NCBI GenBank assembly: GCA_015146655.1
Contig: VKHL01000007.1
Span: 1-64,000 of the forward strand
DNA from: Ochromonas danica
Lineage: Eukaryota > Sar > Chrysophyceae > Chromulinales > Chromulinaceae
Length of the DNA stretch: 64,000 bases
Reading direction: 5' to 3'
This document shows, in pieces, positions 54,368-64,000 of this stretch. Position 1 is the first letter of the stretch. Every line of letters starts with the position of its first letter. The notes beneath the pieces were generated by a model. The model was not told the DNA's origin and made no database searches. It saw only the letters and a list, made by a program, of their open reading frames with translations. A program made the position numbers and the translations under genes.

Positions 54368-54393
54368 GGATTAGGATTAGGATTAGGATTGGG
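54368..54393 (+). repeat. (TTAGGA)n hexamer overlapping the ROD stop codon
   Basis: Four tandem GGATTA hexamers. Read on the minus strand they give TAATCC, so the ROD stop codon (54385-54383) and two further in-frame stops come from the repeat itself. Confidence 0.75.
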
Positions 54394-57300
54394 ATCGCAG
54401 GAGAGAGATGAGGTTGTCTTGACCCTTAAGATAGCTCTGTAGCTTTGCAAGATGGCGAGTAATGAATTTGAAGATGATCTGGCGATCAGCTGATGCCAGA
54501 CCGTCGAGTAATGACTTGATTACCGCATTTTCCTCGGAATCCTTCGCCAACCTGCAAACCAATTGGGCAAACACAGAGACAAGCACAGAGACAAGCACAG
54601 AGACAAGGTCACACATATATCCATCAAAGCACAGGAACAGAACAATCTTACAATCGCAAACAGCATCGGACAGAAAGCAATCGACTTCGTGTTTCTGCTT
54701 TGGAGTCACGAATCAGATCCAGAACCTCTTGAACAATTACTCGATGCTTTGCCTCATCTGTTTGCAATGCTTCCAAGGATGTGTACAAGGCCTCCTCCAG
54801 AGAGAGCTCATCCTCGGCTGTCATCGCGGCCAGTCTGTGCATCCACCAGAAGAAGAAGAACTTCCTGGCTGTGGCTTCGGTCAGAGAAATCGTGAGACGA
54901 ACCAGACCTTCCGTCAGCTTTTGTAACGCATCGATGGAATTGAAGACAGTCGTGAAGAACGCAGTGGGACAGAATAGAGTCAGTACTTCCTCGCAGCTCT
55001 TCCGATACTTCTCACTTCTCTGCTGGTCGTCCAGCGCGCTCGTTGAGGACTGAGCATTGCTAAGCAGATTAGTACCAAAGATTGAAGCAAATGAGGCCAG
55101 GGAAGGCAATACGCAGGTCTCAGTCCAGTCAGCTAGCTTGGACTGTCCAAGACCTCCACCCAGCAATTGGGCCAGAATCAACGACGCACTCGCCAGTTCT
55201 CTGCCTTCAACATTAGGCAGCAGTAAAGAGGAGAAGGAAGAGAAAAAAATGCGTTTGAGAAAGCGACCATTACGCATCACAACCGTTGACTGAGAAGCAG
55301 CGGTGCGAGCATTGCTGTTAGCATTGGCAGATTTCTCTGCGGGGAGGAAGATGGAAGGAGACCAGCAGAGCGATGGCAGCAGATTGTCTTCTTTCTTCGC
55401 ACTTCGCAAGAGCCATCCATTCGCTAAGCTCTGTTGAAAGCTTTCATGAGCAGAATGCATCATAGCAAGAAGGAGATGCTGTATTTCCTCTGCTTTACTG
55501 CTGCAGATGACATCAGACAATCGATGCTGTAGTTGTAACTCCTGCAATAAGATCAACAAAGCTCTATGCTGCTTGCGAAGCAGAAGCTTTTGAATGATCT
55601 TCATCAAGAGCAGAGAATCAGAAAGTCCAGAAAGGATATAAAGATCTCGTACGAGCTCTAGTGCATCTTCATGGTCACTCTCATCATGCAACCATGTCAA
55701 CAAGATCGATTGTGCGCTGCTCTGGGCCAAGCGAGAATCAACAGAGCCAGTGGAGGTCGACAAAGAAGATAAAGACAGAGCACTTGCTAATGATTCTTCT
55801 GAGCAAACCACACGAATTTCTTGCAACTCGGCCAAACACAAGAAATATCTTTGAAATCCTGCCACTGCAACTGTCAACTCACTTTGTCTTTCATCTGGAT
55901 GCATGCTCAAATAATAGGACAAAGCCTGTGTGGCACGCAAGCGAGACCGACCATTGAGCTTCCGGCTGTTGATTGTGCGGAAACCACAATTCAAGGATCG
56001 CATTACTTGGTCAAGTTGCTGAACGATCGTTCTCTTCTGAGTAGAGTTGTTGTCTATCATAAGGTGAAGTAACATGCAGATTGCAAACCCGATGAAGATG
56101 TCTTCCCTTCTACGGTATTCTGCTGATGTGGGAAGGTTAGGATTGATGTCTTCAGCCAAGCCCCAACTGCCGCCTACAGCAAGCGAAGAAGAGGTCGAGC
56201 CTGTGATACCACCATGTCCAGCCACAGTCTTGCTTGCCGTGCTGACAGCGCCCGCAGTGGTAGAACTCGTACTGTTGCTGGTACTGCCACTGCGTTGATC
56301 AAGCAAGAGCTGAATGATGAAATTAACGACTAGGCGCTCCGAAACTTCGGCAGGGCTGCTGCTGGCTAGCATTGTCGCGCTATCACCTGCTCCAATCACT
56401 GTACTCGTGTTCTGCAGTTGACTATTGGACTGCTGTCTAACTTCAGCACAGTGCTGATAGAGCTCGACTAAAACAGCCTGGATGGTGGTCAGTGAACCAC
56501 GAACTCTTCTGCCAACTGGCTCAGTAGCCACACGAAAGAAAGAAGGCTGTCCGCCCATTTCCGCATAAAGCAAACTACAGTCATCCATCTGCTCCTCCCA
56601 AAGAAACTCGATGGCGACTTCCAAAGCACGCTCAGCAGCATCATATGGTCCATCCAATTGATGAGGGAGAAATATCCTCTGCAGTCGATCTCCTTGTTTA
56701 GCCGATCTTTGTATCACAGAGCGATTCAATGGTGAATCAAGGACAGCGATGAACTTACTCAATGACCGCTCAAGTTTGAGTCGAAGCAACCTACTGCTGA
56801 GATCATCAAGATTATAGTCTTCACAAGGTCCATGTTCTTGCAACAGTAGGATCGCACGCTGTAAGGCAAGAACAGCTGCCTGCTGTCCGCCTGACTTGTG
56901 CTCGACCTCGTAGATCATAAGATAGACTCGCACTTGACTGGATATGGACAGCAAGTGTTCTCTCAACGACACTTCGATCTTGTCCAACTGCAATGAAGTG
57001 GCGGACTCAGTTGAGATCGATGTTGCTGCCCCTGCTGCCCGGCTGTCTCTCAGATACGCCGCGTAGATGGCACGAACGAAGAACTCTTCCTTGCTGATCT
57101 CCAGCAGAACGCAGACAGGCAGTAGCTTCTCTGTCGCCCAATCGCTCGCCATGAAGACAAGATCCAACAACTCCCAGCAGGTTTGAGTGGACGTCAGCAT
57201 CCAGAATGGTAGTCGATGCTGGTAGCTTTCCTGCAAGGATCCTCCATAGACATCTTTTAATCGATCTTGTAGTGGCGACACGGTCGACAAAAGTTGACGA

Positions 57301-60300
57301 TGAACATCTCTAGGAAGACCGAGGGAAGCTAACAACTTGGTCAAGTCAATAAATCTCTGGTATACAGTGGCCGTAACTACTGGACCTGTGGTTGGATTAT
57401 GACCAACAAGAATGGAGGAGCCTGAAATGGAATGGTTTGTGGAGATCTCATGGGAATCCTCATCTCCTAGTCCACTGGATTCTTCGATCTCAGCATCTTC
57501 TGGTTTGAGTTGCAATAACCATGTGCACACAAAGCAAATCTTCTCGTAATCCACTTCATGCACGCGTGGTAACACTCTCTCCAATGTCTTTATGAGTGCA
57601 TCTTCACGCAAACCCAAAGCTGCTGCCCGCACCTTGTTCATCCAAGAGGTGTCCATAGTATTGACAGGAGGACAAGAGAGAGTGTACTCAATATAATGCA
57701 AGGCAGCAATTTCTGGTTCCAGATCAAACGAATGGCAAAAGTCAGCGGCAATCTCTAATTCACCGCCTGTCTTGATCAGTATTTCGGGTACCAAGGATCG
57801 TAAATATGCAGATTGATGGACAGGATCGGCACTAAATGCTTTCAGATCAACTTGAATATGCAAGATCGTGGACAGAATATGCCACCACTTTGCATGTGTT
57901 TGTAATCCTTGAAACAGCAGCAACATGCTGTCCTCCTCCCATAGATGAGCCATTTCTTCTCCTATCCATGCCACGATCTTCAATCTGCTAAAGTCACTGT
58001 GCAGTGCTGTAGGAACTGCTGCTTTGAGTTCTTTCACGACATTATCCAAGTCTAATGCAGATAAACAAGCTATGGCTAAGCTCTCATCGACTTCGCGATA
58101 AGTGAGCACCTTTCGACACAGCGCCAACAGTGAAGAACGAATCATCGCTGCCTTTGTCAAATCGACATTCCATGAACGATAGAGAACACGCAAAGCGAGC
58201 ATATGATTCTCATGACGTTGAAGACAACGAACAAAATTCTCGACATCTCCTGCAGAGATCGCAGCGCGAGAATCATCTTTGGCTTCCGCGGACAATTGCT
58301 CTCTTCGCTTGGACTCTTGGGCACAATGCTGTAAGAGCGGAGGCAGAACAGTCTCTTCAGTCAACAGCAAGCCGTCATGAGTGAAGATACTATCAATAAA
58401 TGTCGACATTGAACCAGCTCCACCAGCAGCGCTGGATGATGGCGTGGAATGCGCAGCCATGGTTGCGGAAGCAGATGAAGAATAGGACATGGTTTGTGCC
58501 CCGCTGCCTTGGGGCTGAATACGATCATAGACCGTCAAGACAAGGTCATGAGTATCCAACAAGTCCAAAGCATGGTCAACCAAACCCACAGGACAGTTGG
58601 CCACAGCATGGCACAGTGTGGATTGAGCAAAGTGATATGCTGCCCGCACATGGGATCCATCCAGTTCATCCATTACGGAAGATGTTGAAGCAGTGGTGTA
58701 ATATCCAGTCTGGCGATTAGCAGTTGATAAAGTCGCTGTGCTAATAATCTTGACAGTGTCTAGAACTTCTTCCCAGTCATCTCCATGACAAGACCAAGGC
58801 TCTGACATTTGTGCCACAGCTGAGCCAGTGGATCCACTTCGTTGTTGACCAAGATTGCCGATCATAGCAGACGTTTCTTCTAAATGGCTTCGAGCAAATG
58901 CAATAGCAAGCTTCTTTCTCCCTTTATCGATCATAATTTTGGTGATAACCTTGACAAACACCTGTGGACTCACTTCCAGCAATCGGCTAATCTTCTGCAA
59001 CTTCGCAACACTTCCAGCCAATCCCTCCAGGTCTTCTGCGATAGCCGCTTGCTCATGTTGACTGCCTGATGATGAGGGGATAGAAGATCGTACTGGCAAC
59101 TCTCCAAGCCAGGTCTCCGTCAAGGCAATCGCCATTCCTTTCAAAGCTTCCTTGCAATGGTCATAGCTCTTCAGCTGATCGATGCTAAGATAAAGACTAT
59201 ATTGACTGTGTAATTGCAACAATCGACGATAGTAAGGGAGAAGTTCTGAAGTGGCAGAGAAGGCGCGGGATTTATTGTCACTGGAGGAAGATATTTTATC
59301 CACACAGGCCTCTGCCAGCTTGATCATACCCTTCACTAACGAGTTCGCCATTGCATAATGCTTCTCCAAGACCTCTGTTGGTGTGTTGTCAACCTGATCT
59401 ACTCTTCTGGCAGAGGTGGAAGTCTTCCTTTGGCTCAAGACAGCGTCAATGGCGGCACAAACCTCGTGATGTTCTTCCACACAGTATGCCAATGCATCTT
59501 CTAGAATATGCTTAAGAAGGGATGGGAGAATTTGACTGAGAAGGAATGAGAACTGCTTGTCGTATTGAAGATCATCCCAAGGAGTAGATGTAATAAAGCA
59601 AATGAGCTTGCGAATCAAAGCAGTGCGAATGTCTGTTCGCACCATTCCATCCTCCATGGAGAAAGAAATGGCGTCTTCTATGCTCTGAGGTCGATCCGAC
59701 GCATTGGCTATAATGGCCACAGCTGCTGCGAGCTGCTTGTTATCTCTCAGCTCGATATCTTCGATCCCGTATTGTTGAGCTAATAGGCGAATACGAAACA
59801 AGCGAACAGCTTCCATTAACTCTTCTTTCTCCTTTAACGTAGCTTTGGGAATGAGATCTGTCGCTAATTGAGTCAATCGCAATCCAATGGTTTCCGTGGC
59901 ATTTGCATTGAGTGACTCGGAGAAGTGCTTCGCGGAGGACAAAGAACACAGCTGGAAGATCTTCAGCACACACCCAATGGACAAAGGTCCCAAGTGATTG
60001 ACTCTCGTAACAGCAATGAGACGATGAATAATCAAGCCGATTGAGCTTTCTTCGTCGTCATCGTAGAGTACAGGCCCCACTCCTTCTTCATGACATGTCA
60101 TAGAAGCAACGGTCGTTTGAATCTTATCCATTACCCACTCGTATAGAATGTGATCAATATCCACACCAAATGACTCTGTAATGCCTCTCAAGCGGTCTTG
60201 AATAAACGCTTCCATGTCATTCACAGGAGTCTCATCCAATCTCTCGCAAATTAGACCATCCCATCCAAATTCCTGAATCTCCTCCATGGGCACGTAAAGA

Positions 60301-62429
60301 TCCAGACTGTCTTGTAAAGCTAACTGCAATTCCAAATCATGAGAAAGTTTTTCCAGCTGTTTCCGAAGAATGGCGATCTCGTCGTTGAGGTCAGGCAAGG
60401 GAGTGAGGAGGCGCAGAGCATGAGCCACCATCTCCATACAGGCACATTCCTTTCCCTGCGTGAAACACCAGTTTTGACTTCTTTCCAACAGGTTGGAGCA
60501 AATATGATAAATTTCTTCTTGACGATTATTGGTGGCGACGACTGGCGCGATTGTGGCCAATAGCAAATCAGCGATCTTTAAGACGGCGCGATGATCCACA
60601 CACTCCAGTGGGATGAGTGTTAGTAAATGAAAGAGCATGAAGGGTTCTTTCTCAGCGACCACAACAGGGGATTTCCAGAGATGTCTTTCCAAGATGACAA
60701 TGGCTGGTCGCAAATCTCCTTGTTCCAAATACGTGGACAACGTGGAATGAATACTTATAGGCAGAAGAGACAGAAATCTCTCCAAAGATGAGGAGGACTG
60801 ATCTTCCGCAGAGTGGAGCAGAGAGGTAGTATCACACAAGAACTGCCACTGCTTGAAAATCGCCTGACACTCGAAGAGTTTGTTTTCCGCGAATTGATGC
60901 GAAGACTCCAAATGATTCAAAACAGTTTTCAATACTACCGCCAAGGGCAAATGAATAGCCTTCAATAGGAAAGAGGTACTCAAGACCACTTCTGGGCCAA
61001 AGCGCAGGCTGAGCACCTTTTGCAAGAACAATTCCACGCAGTCGGCACTCTTCTCAGTGACGAAGAAGACGTAGTACAGAACCCTCCCAAGGAAGGATCC
61101 GAAGGGAAGCTGACCAGGGAGAGTCACAACCTCTGTGTGGCTTTCTATCAACTCTAACAAACTGTGAAAGATGTCTGAGGCGAGTGCCTTGGAGACCGCA
61201 GAGAAGAAAGAGAGAAATAGCTGCGAGAAGCTCTCTTCACTTCGCACCATCACCTCTCTCGATCCTGAAGTCGTATAAGAAGGCAAGAACATTGTACTGT
61301 CAGAAGCATGGCTGAGCTCCATTCTGCCGTGTGGAACTACTAGAAAGAGTTTTCTTTCTAGCGCGAACAAACAAGTCAACGAATGCACATCTCCTTTCTC
61401 CGGACCTCGTAAGGAGACGATCCAGCCAAACAGTGAGCGAGATGGCTGTGCGTCTTTTGATGAAATCTTTTCAACCAAATCAATTCCTTGCAACGGAATT
61501 CCCAACGAAAATCTGTCTAACAGACTGCAAGATGACATCTCAACGGAAAGGAGATCACCTTTCATCGTCGCCACAAATAGAACAGGGCTATCATAGTGTA
61601 TGTCAGCAACAGTTTGTCCTGCTAATGAATTCTCTATGGACACCCAGTCATCCACAATGGCAGCAGAGCCAGTGGCGTCGATTGCGAAGTGCGACAATTC
61701 TCCTTCTTCTGTCAAGACCACTAAGCGACTACTTTGACCCCCTTCTTCAGAGAACTGCAGCACAATGGCCTTTGCAATGCTCTGGACGGGTAGACTCCAT
61801 TTGGCAAACTTGATGTTCTTCAAGGCCGCCATGAGGTTTCCCGGCTGACACATGGCGACCATGTCCAACCGACTGATGCACAGCACATTACCAGAGGAAG
61901 TGATGCCAACTAATGCTTGGTGCTGGTCTTCATATTGAAGGAATTGTAAGCTCTTCAAAGCAAGTCCTGTGAGAGAAGAGAAGCAAAGCAGCAGTAGACA
62001 ACAAGTAATGGCGAGGAAGACAGAGAAGAGATAGACAGAGGGCGAGGCAATACCTCCAAGAAGTTGCTTTGAGAGAAGGATAGACCCGTCTTTCTTGACC
62101 AAATGCAGGCTGCCATTGGCATCACTGACTGCTGCCACACTGCCTGATTGGTCCCACACGGCCATAGTGACCACAGCGTCGAACTCCACCTCCGCTTCGA
62201 TCCTCACCTCTCCCACCTGACCTCCGGGAGACTCATCCCAGTCTCCAAAGGTGATAGTGTTGTTGATGAAGTAGATGATCTTCCCCTCCAGCACACAGTA
62301 TCCCACACCACGTGTTGTATTTCCTTCTTCTTGAGAAATCCCCGCAGAGTCATTCCTGATCTGATAGCGATCTTCTATTATAGGGAATAAGGAAGGTATT
62401 GTAGATGAAAAATAGAGAAGTGCGTTCAT
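54383..62429 (-). CDS. KNTC1: ROD/KNTC1-like protein of the RZZ kinetochore complex
   Basis: Three exons, 62429-62054, 61966-54652 and 54551-54383, 2619 residues (human KNTC1 is 2209). An N-terminal beta-propeller (about 1-330; SVAAVSDANGSLHLVKKDGS) is followed by a very long helical solenoid. Matches recalled from human KNTC1: YGIEDIELRDN followed by SIEDAISFSMEDG; IFTHDGLLLTEETVLPPLL against FSEDGIVLESQMVLP; LAIACLSALDLDNVVKEL; AADFCHSFDLEPEIAALHYI. ROD with Zwilch and ZW10 recruits dynein and Mad1-Mad2 to kinetochores. The first intron (87 nt) is a multiple of three without a stop; read through, it would give a false hydrophobic segment. A related family, NBAS, was considered but these segments fit ROD better. 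Confidence 0.82.
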
Positions 62430-62603
62430 TTTTCCAAAGTCCGCTTTCCTTCTCTTCCCTTTTCAAAGTAATCGTTGTTTGCTTCGGTTTGAAGCAGTCT
62501 GGAGATCTGGAGATCTGGATTTTCATCTCTAGACCTCTAGATCACCAGATTTTCAAATCTCCACCGTTTCGGTTGAACTTCCGATTTGTTGCAGATCAAC
62601 AGA
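62430..62603. promoter_or_regulatory. Short divergent promoter, ROD / F-box-like gene
   Basis: 174 bases between opposite start codons, with a GGAGATCTGGAGATCTGG tandem near 62501-62518 and CTCTAGACCTCTAGATC near 62536-62552. Nothing else recognised. Confidence 0.4.
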
Positions 62604-63983
62604 ATGAAGACAGTCAAGCAAAACGTTGAGGTGATAAAAATGTCACCATTAAATTTCTCCTTTCTTGAAGAAGAGGATATCTTTCAAATGATCCTCTTGG
62701 ATTGGCTCCACTTGAGAGACTGGTTGATGCTAGATATCGCACTAGCTCATCGTCCACCTCAGCGAGAACAACTCCTACGAGTGCTGCGATCTCTACCCAT
62801 GGAGCAGCCTTTCCTTGGGGACAGTGCTCTCTGGCAGAAGAATGAGATGGGAGTATTCACGTGGAGGGCTTTGCATCAAGTCTGGCTCAGCGCAGGCTGC
62901 TGGGAGGTCAGGCGCTGGCACTTCCTCTCCTCCTCCCAGGAGATCAACTATGAGCCTATCTTGGAACGTATGGTGGACATGAGGTTATCAGGTGTTCGGG
63001 ATGAGTTCCGCTTGTCGGAGCTCTCTGTCTGCCCGCAGCTGAGGAGGCTGGCCATCTGTGGGCTGCAGGGCGGGAACTATCAAACCCATCCTTCCCCTTC
63101 CCATGGCAGCCAGCGACTGCCTTTCTGCCCCAAGCTGACGTCGCTCTCTATGCACAGCTGCTTTATTTCTTCCAGTCTGTCCGCAGCTTTTGCTCATTGT
63201 GAGCACTTGGTCCATGCGGAGTATTGGAACAGTCGCTGTGGGGATGGAAGTGGAAGTGAAAGAAACTCCAGCGTTGAAACCTCTTATTTCCAACGATTAA
63301 GATCTTTAGTTATTGCTGGAAGTATCGCTCCGATGATTCTCAGTCATTTCCCGCGGGATAGAGTGTTTTCTCTGAGGCAGGCAGTGCTGAGCGGACTAGT
63401 GCTGGATGGCCAGAACATCACCGCGGCGCTGGCAGACTTCCTCACGCGCTGTCCACACCTTGAAGATCTCACACTTATGATATGCACTTTCAATTTCCAT
63501 TCTATTTTGAAGGTGATTCGTGAGAGAATGCATAAACTGGAACGATTGCGTTTAGATCGTTGTATCCACGCCACAGAGGGGCTGAGATCAGAGGCCACAG
63601 CTATTCTCTGCCCTGGAGAGCGTTTGCATGCTTTAAGCATTTCGCCTGTGACCCCGCGACTTAATGAGTCTTTGGACATTGTCTTGGAGCTTTGCGGTCA
63701 GTTTGTGAGAGATTTGACCATTTCCTTGTGCTTTGGCATGCGGCCTTCTGTTTATGCCACCATACGATGCCATCTACCTTTCCTCACGTCTCTCACAGTG
63801 AAGTATCATGGCGGACCTGGTGATTCTCTGGCACACCATGTGGTGGAGCATGTGGCTGAGATTCAAAAGATCTTTTGCAATCAATCTCATACACGAGTGA
63901 CACTTGTGAAGAAATGGGTTGATAAAGAGAGAAATGAAAGAGAAACTGTTGTTCTTGATGCTGCTAAACTAGGTAGAGTCTGA
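62604..63983 (+). CDS. F-box/LRR-like protein
   Basis: About 459 residues from ATG 62604 (an ATG at 62640 is also possible). The N-terminus, FSFLEEEDIFQMILLDWLHL followed by RDWLMLDIAL, has the L...I...I..WL...D...L.LA pattern of divergent F-box domains, followed by an ALWQ...FTWRALHQVW linker. From about residue 130 come irregular leucine-rich repeats of the RNI type (LSVCPQLRRLAICGL, FCPKLTSLSMHSC, RCPHLEDLTLMICTF, KLERLRLDRC). F-box/LRR proteins are substrate receptors of SCF ubiquitin ligases; the F-box is not textbook, so Skp1 binding is inferred. The gene ends 17 bases before the window edge and appears complete. Confidence 0.55.
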   Translation: MKTVKQNVEVIKMSPLNFSFLEEEDIFQMILLDWLHLRDWLMLDIALAHRPPQREQLLRVLRSLPMEQPFLGDSALWQKNEMGVFTWRALHQVWLSAGCWEVRRWHFLSSSQEINYEPILERMVDMRLSGVRDEFRLSELSVCPQLRRLAICGLQGGNYQTHPSPSHGSQRLPFCPKLTSLSMHSCFISSSLSAAFAHCEHLVHAEYWNSRCGDGSGSERNSSVETSYFQRLRSLVIAGSIAPMILSHFPRDRVFSLRQAVLSGLVLDGQNITAALADFLTRCPHLEDLTLMICTFNFHSILKVIRERMHKLERLRLDRCIHATEGLRSEATAILCPGERLHALSISPVTPRLNESLDIVLELCGQFVRDLTISLCFGMRPSVYATIRCHLPFLTSLTVKYHGGPGDSLAHHVVEHVAEIQKIFCNQSHTRVTLVKKWVDKERNERETVVLDAAKLGRV

Positions 63984-64000
63984 ATGACTAGAAATAACCG

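Noticed and set aside
54368-54393. Telomere or subtelomeric tract
   Set aside because: Only four TTAGGA hexamers, embedded at a gene's stop codon with normal genes on both sides.
61967-62053. Hydrophobic segment as a real transmembrane helix in ROD
   Set aside because: It is bounded by exact GT and CACAG splice signals, is a multiple of three, and interrupts a beta-propeller.
54383-62429. NBAS/Sec39-type ER tether
   Set aside because: Propeller plus solenoid layout is shared, but the recalled matches (YGI...SIEDAI and the EDGIVL...VLP-like block) are specific to ROD/KNTC1.
1-64000. tRNA, rRNA or other RNA genes
   Set aside because: No tRNA B-box with matching arms or rRNA-like segment was recognised by eye; a covariance-model scan would be needed to exclude them.

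Overview
This window looks like nuclear DNA of a photosynthetic, probably flagellate stramenopile (ochrophyte) alga. The evidence is: spliceosomal introns of about 60-220 bp; a thylakoid-lumen PsbQ-like protein with a bipartite presequence (signal peptide, Phe-led transit peptide, second hydrophobic segment) typical of secondary red plastids; a cell-surface protein of Pro/Ser repeats of the kind common in stramenopiles; a plant-type LRR receptor ending in a polytopic membrane domain; a CCT-domain regulator; and a CEP90/PIBF1 centriolar protein. The species cannot be named from the sequence alone. All calls come from reading the sequence and from memory of protein families; no database search was run.

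Layout. 1-7.2 kb: class IV histone deacetylase (+), a MAN1/Src1-type inner nuclear membrane protein (-), PIBF1/CEP90 (+, five exons), a secreted or plastid-targeted orphan (+), and an HD-domain protein (-). 7.8-14.3 kb: a 1430-residue LRR multi-membrane-span receptor (-) divergent from a Trp-box, Pro/Ser-repeat surface protein (+) that contains the only assembly gap. 14.5-20.6 kb: VPS35L (Retriever subunit, -) divergent from an orphan coiled-coil protein (+). 20.6-22.2 kb: gene-poor, with a tandem repeat and a decayed LRR gene. 22.2-26 kb: RsmE rRNA methyltransferase (-), a CYP7/8-like P450 (-), and the PsbQ-like protein (+). 26.3-33.5 kb: a double PX-domain protein (-), a small LRR-like ORF, a UBA-like/WW protein (-, three exons), and a CCT regulator with a possible AP2-like domain (-, five exons). 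33.9-36.2 kb: an uninterrupted hAT transposase with one intron. 36.5-50.4 kb: two full-length ABCA transporters, divergently transcribed, forming a large imperfect inverted repeat in which near-identical blocks, introns included, alternate with strongly diverged patches. 50.8-54.3 kb: a GT-A glycosyltransferase, a conserved-looking small protein and a class 3 lipase. 54.4-62.4 kb: a 2619-residue ROD/KNTC1 kinetochore/trafficking protein. 62.6-64 kb: an F-box/LRR-like protein.

The genes do not form one pathway. Recurring themes are membrane traffic and lipid handling (VPS35L, PX protein, two ABCA, lipase, P450), cell division and cilia (ROD, PIBF1, MAN1-like) and cell surface (LRR receptor, Pro/Ser protein, glycosyltransferase). 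Many neighbours are head-to-head over 150-500 bp, so shared promoters are likely. Several ORFs were joined here across introns by GT-AG (once GC-AG) signals and phase. Two in-frame introns without stops (in PIBF1 and ROD) would be mistranslated by a plain ORF caller.
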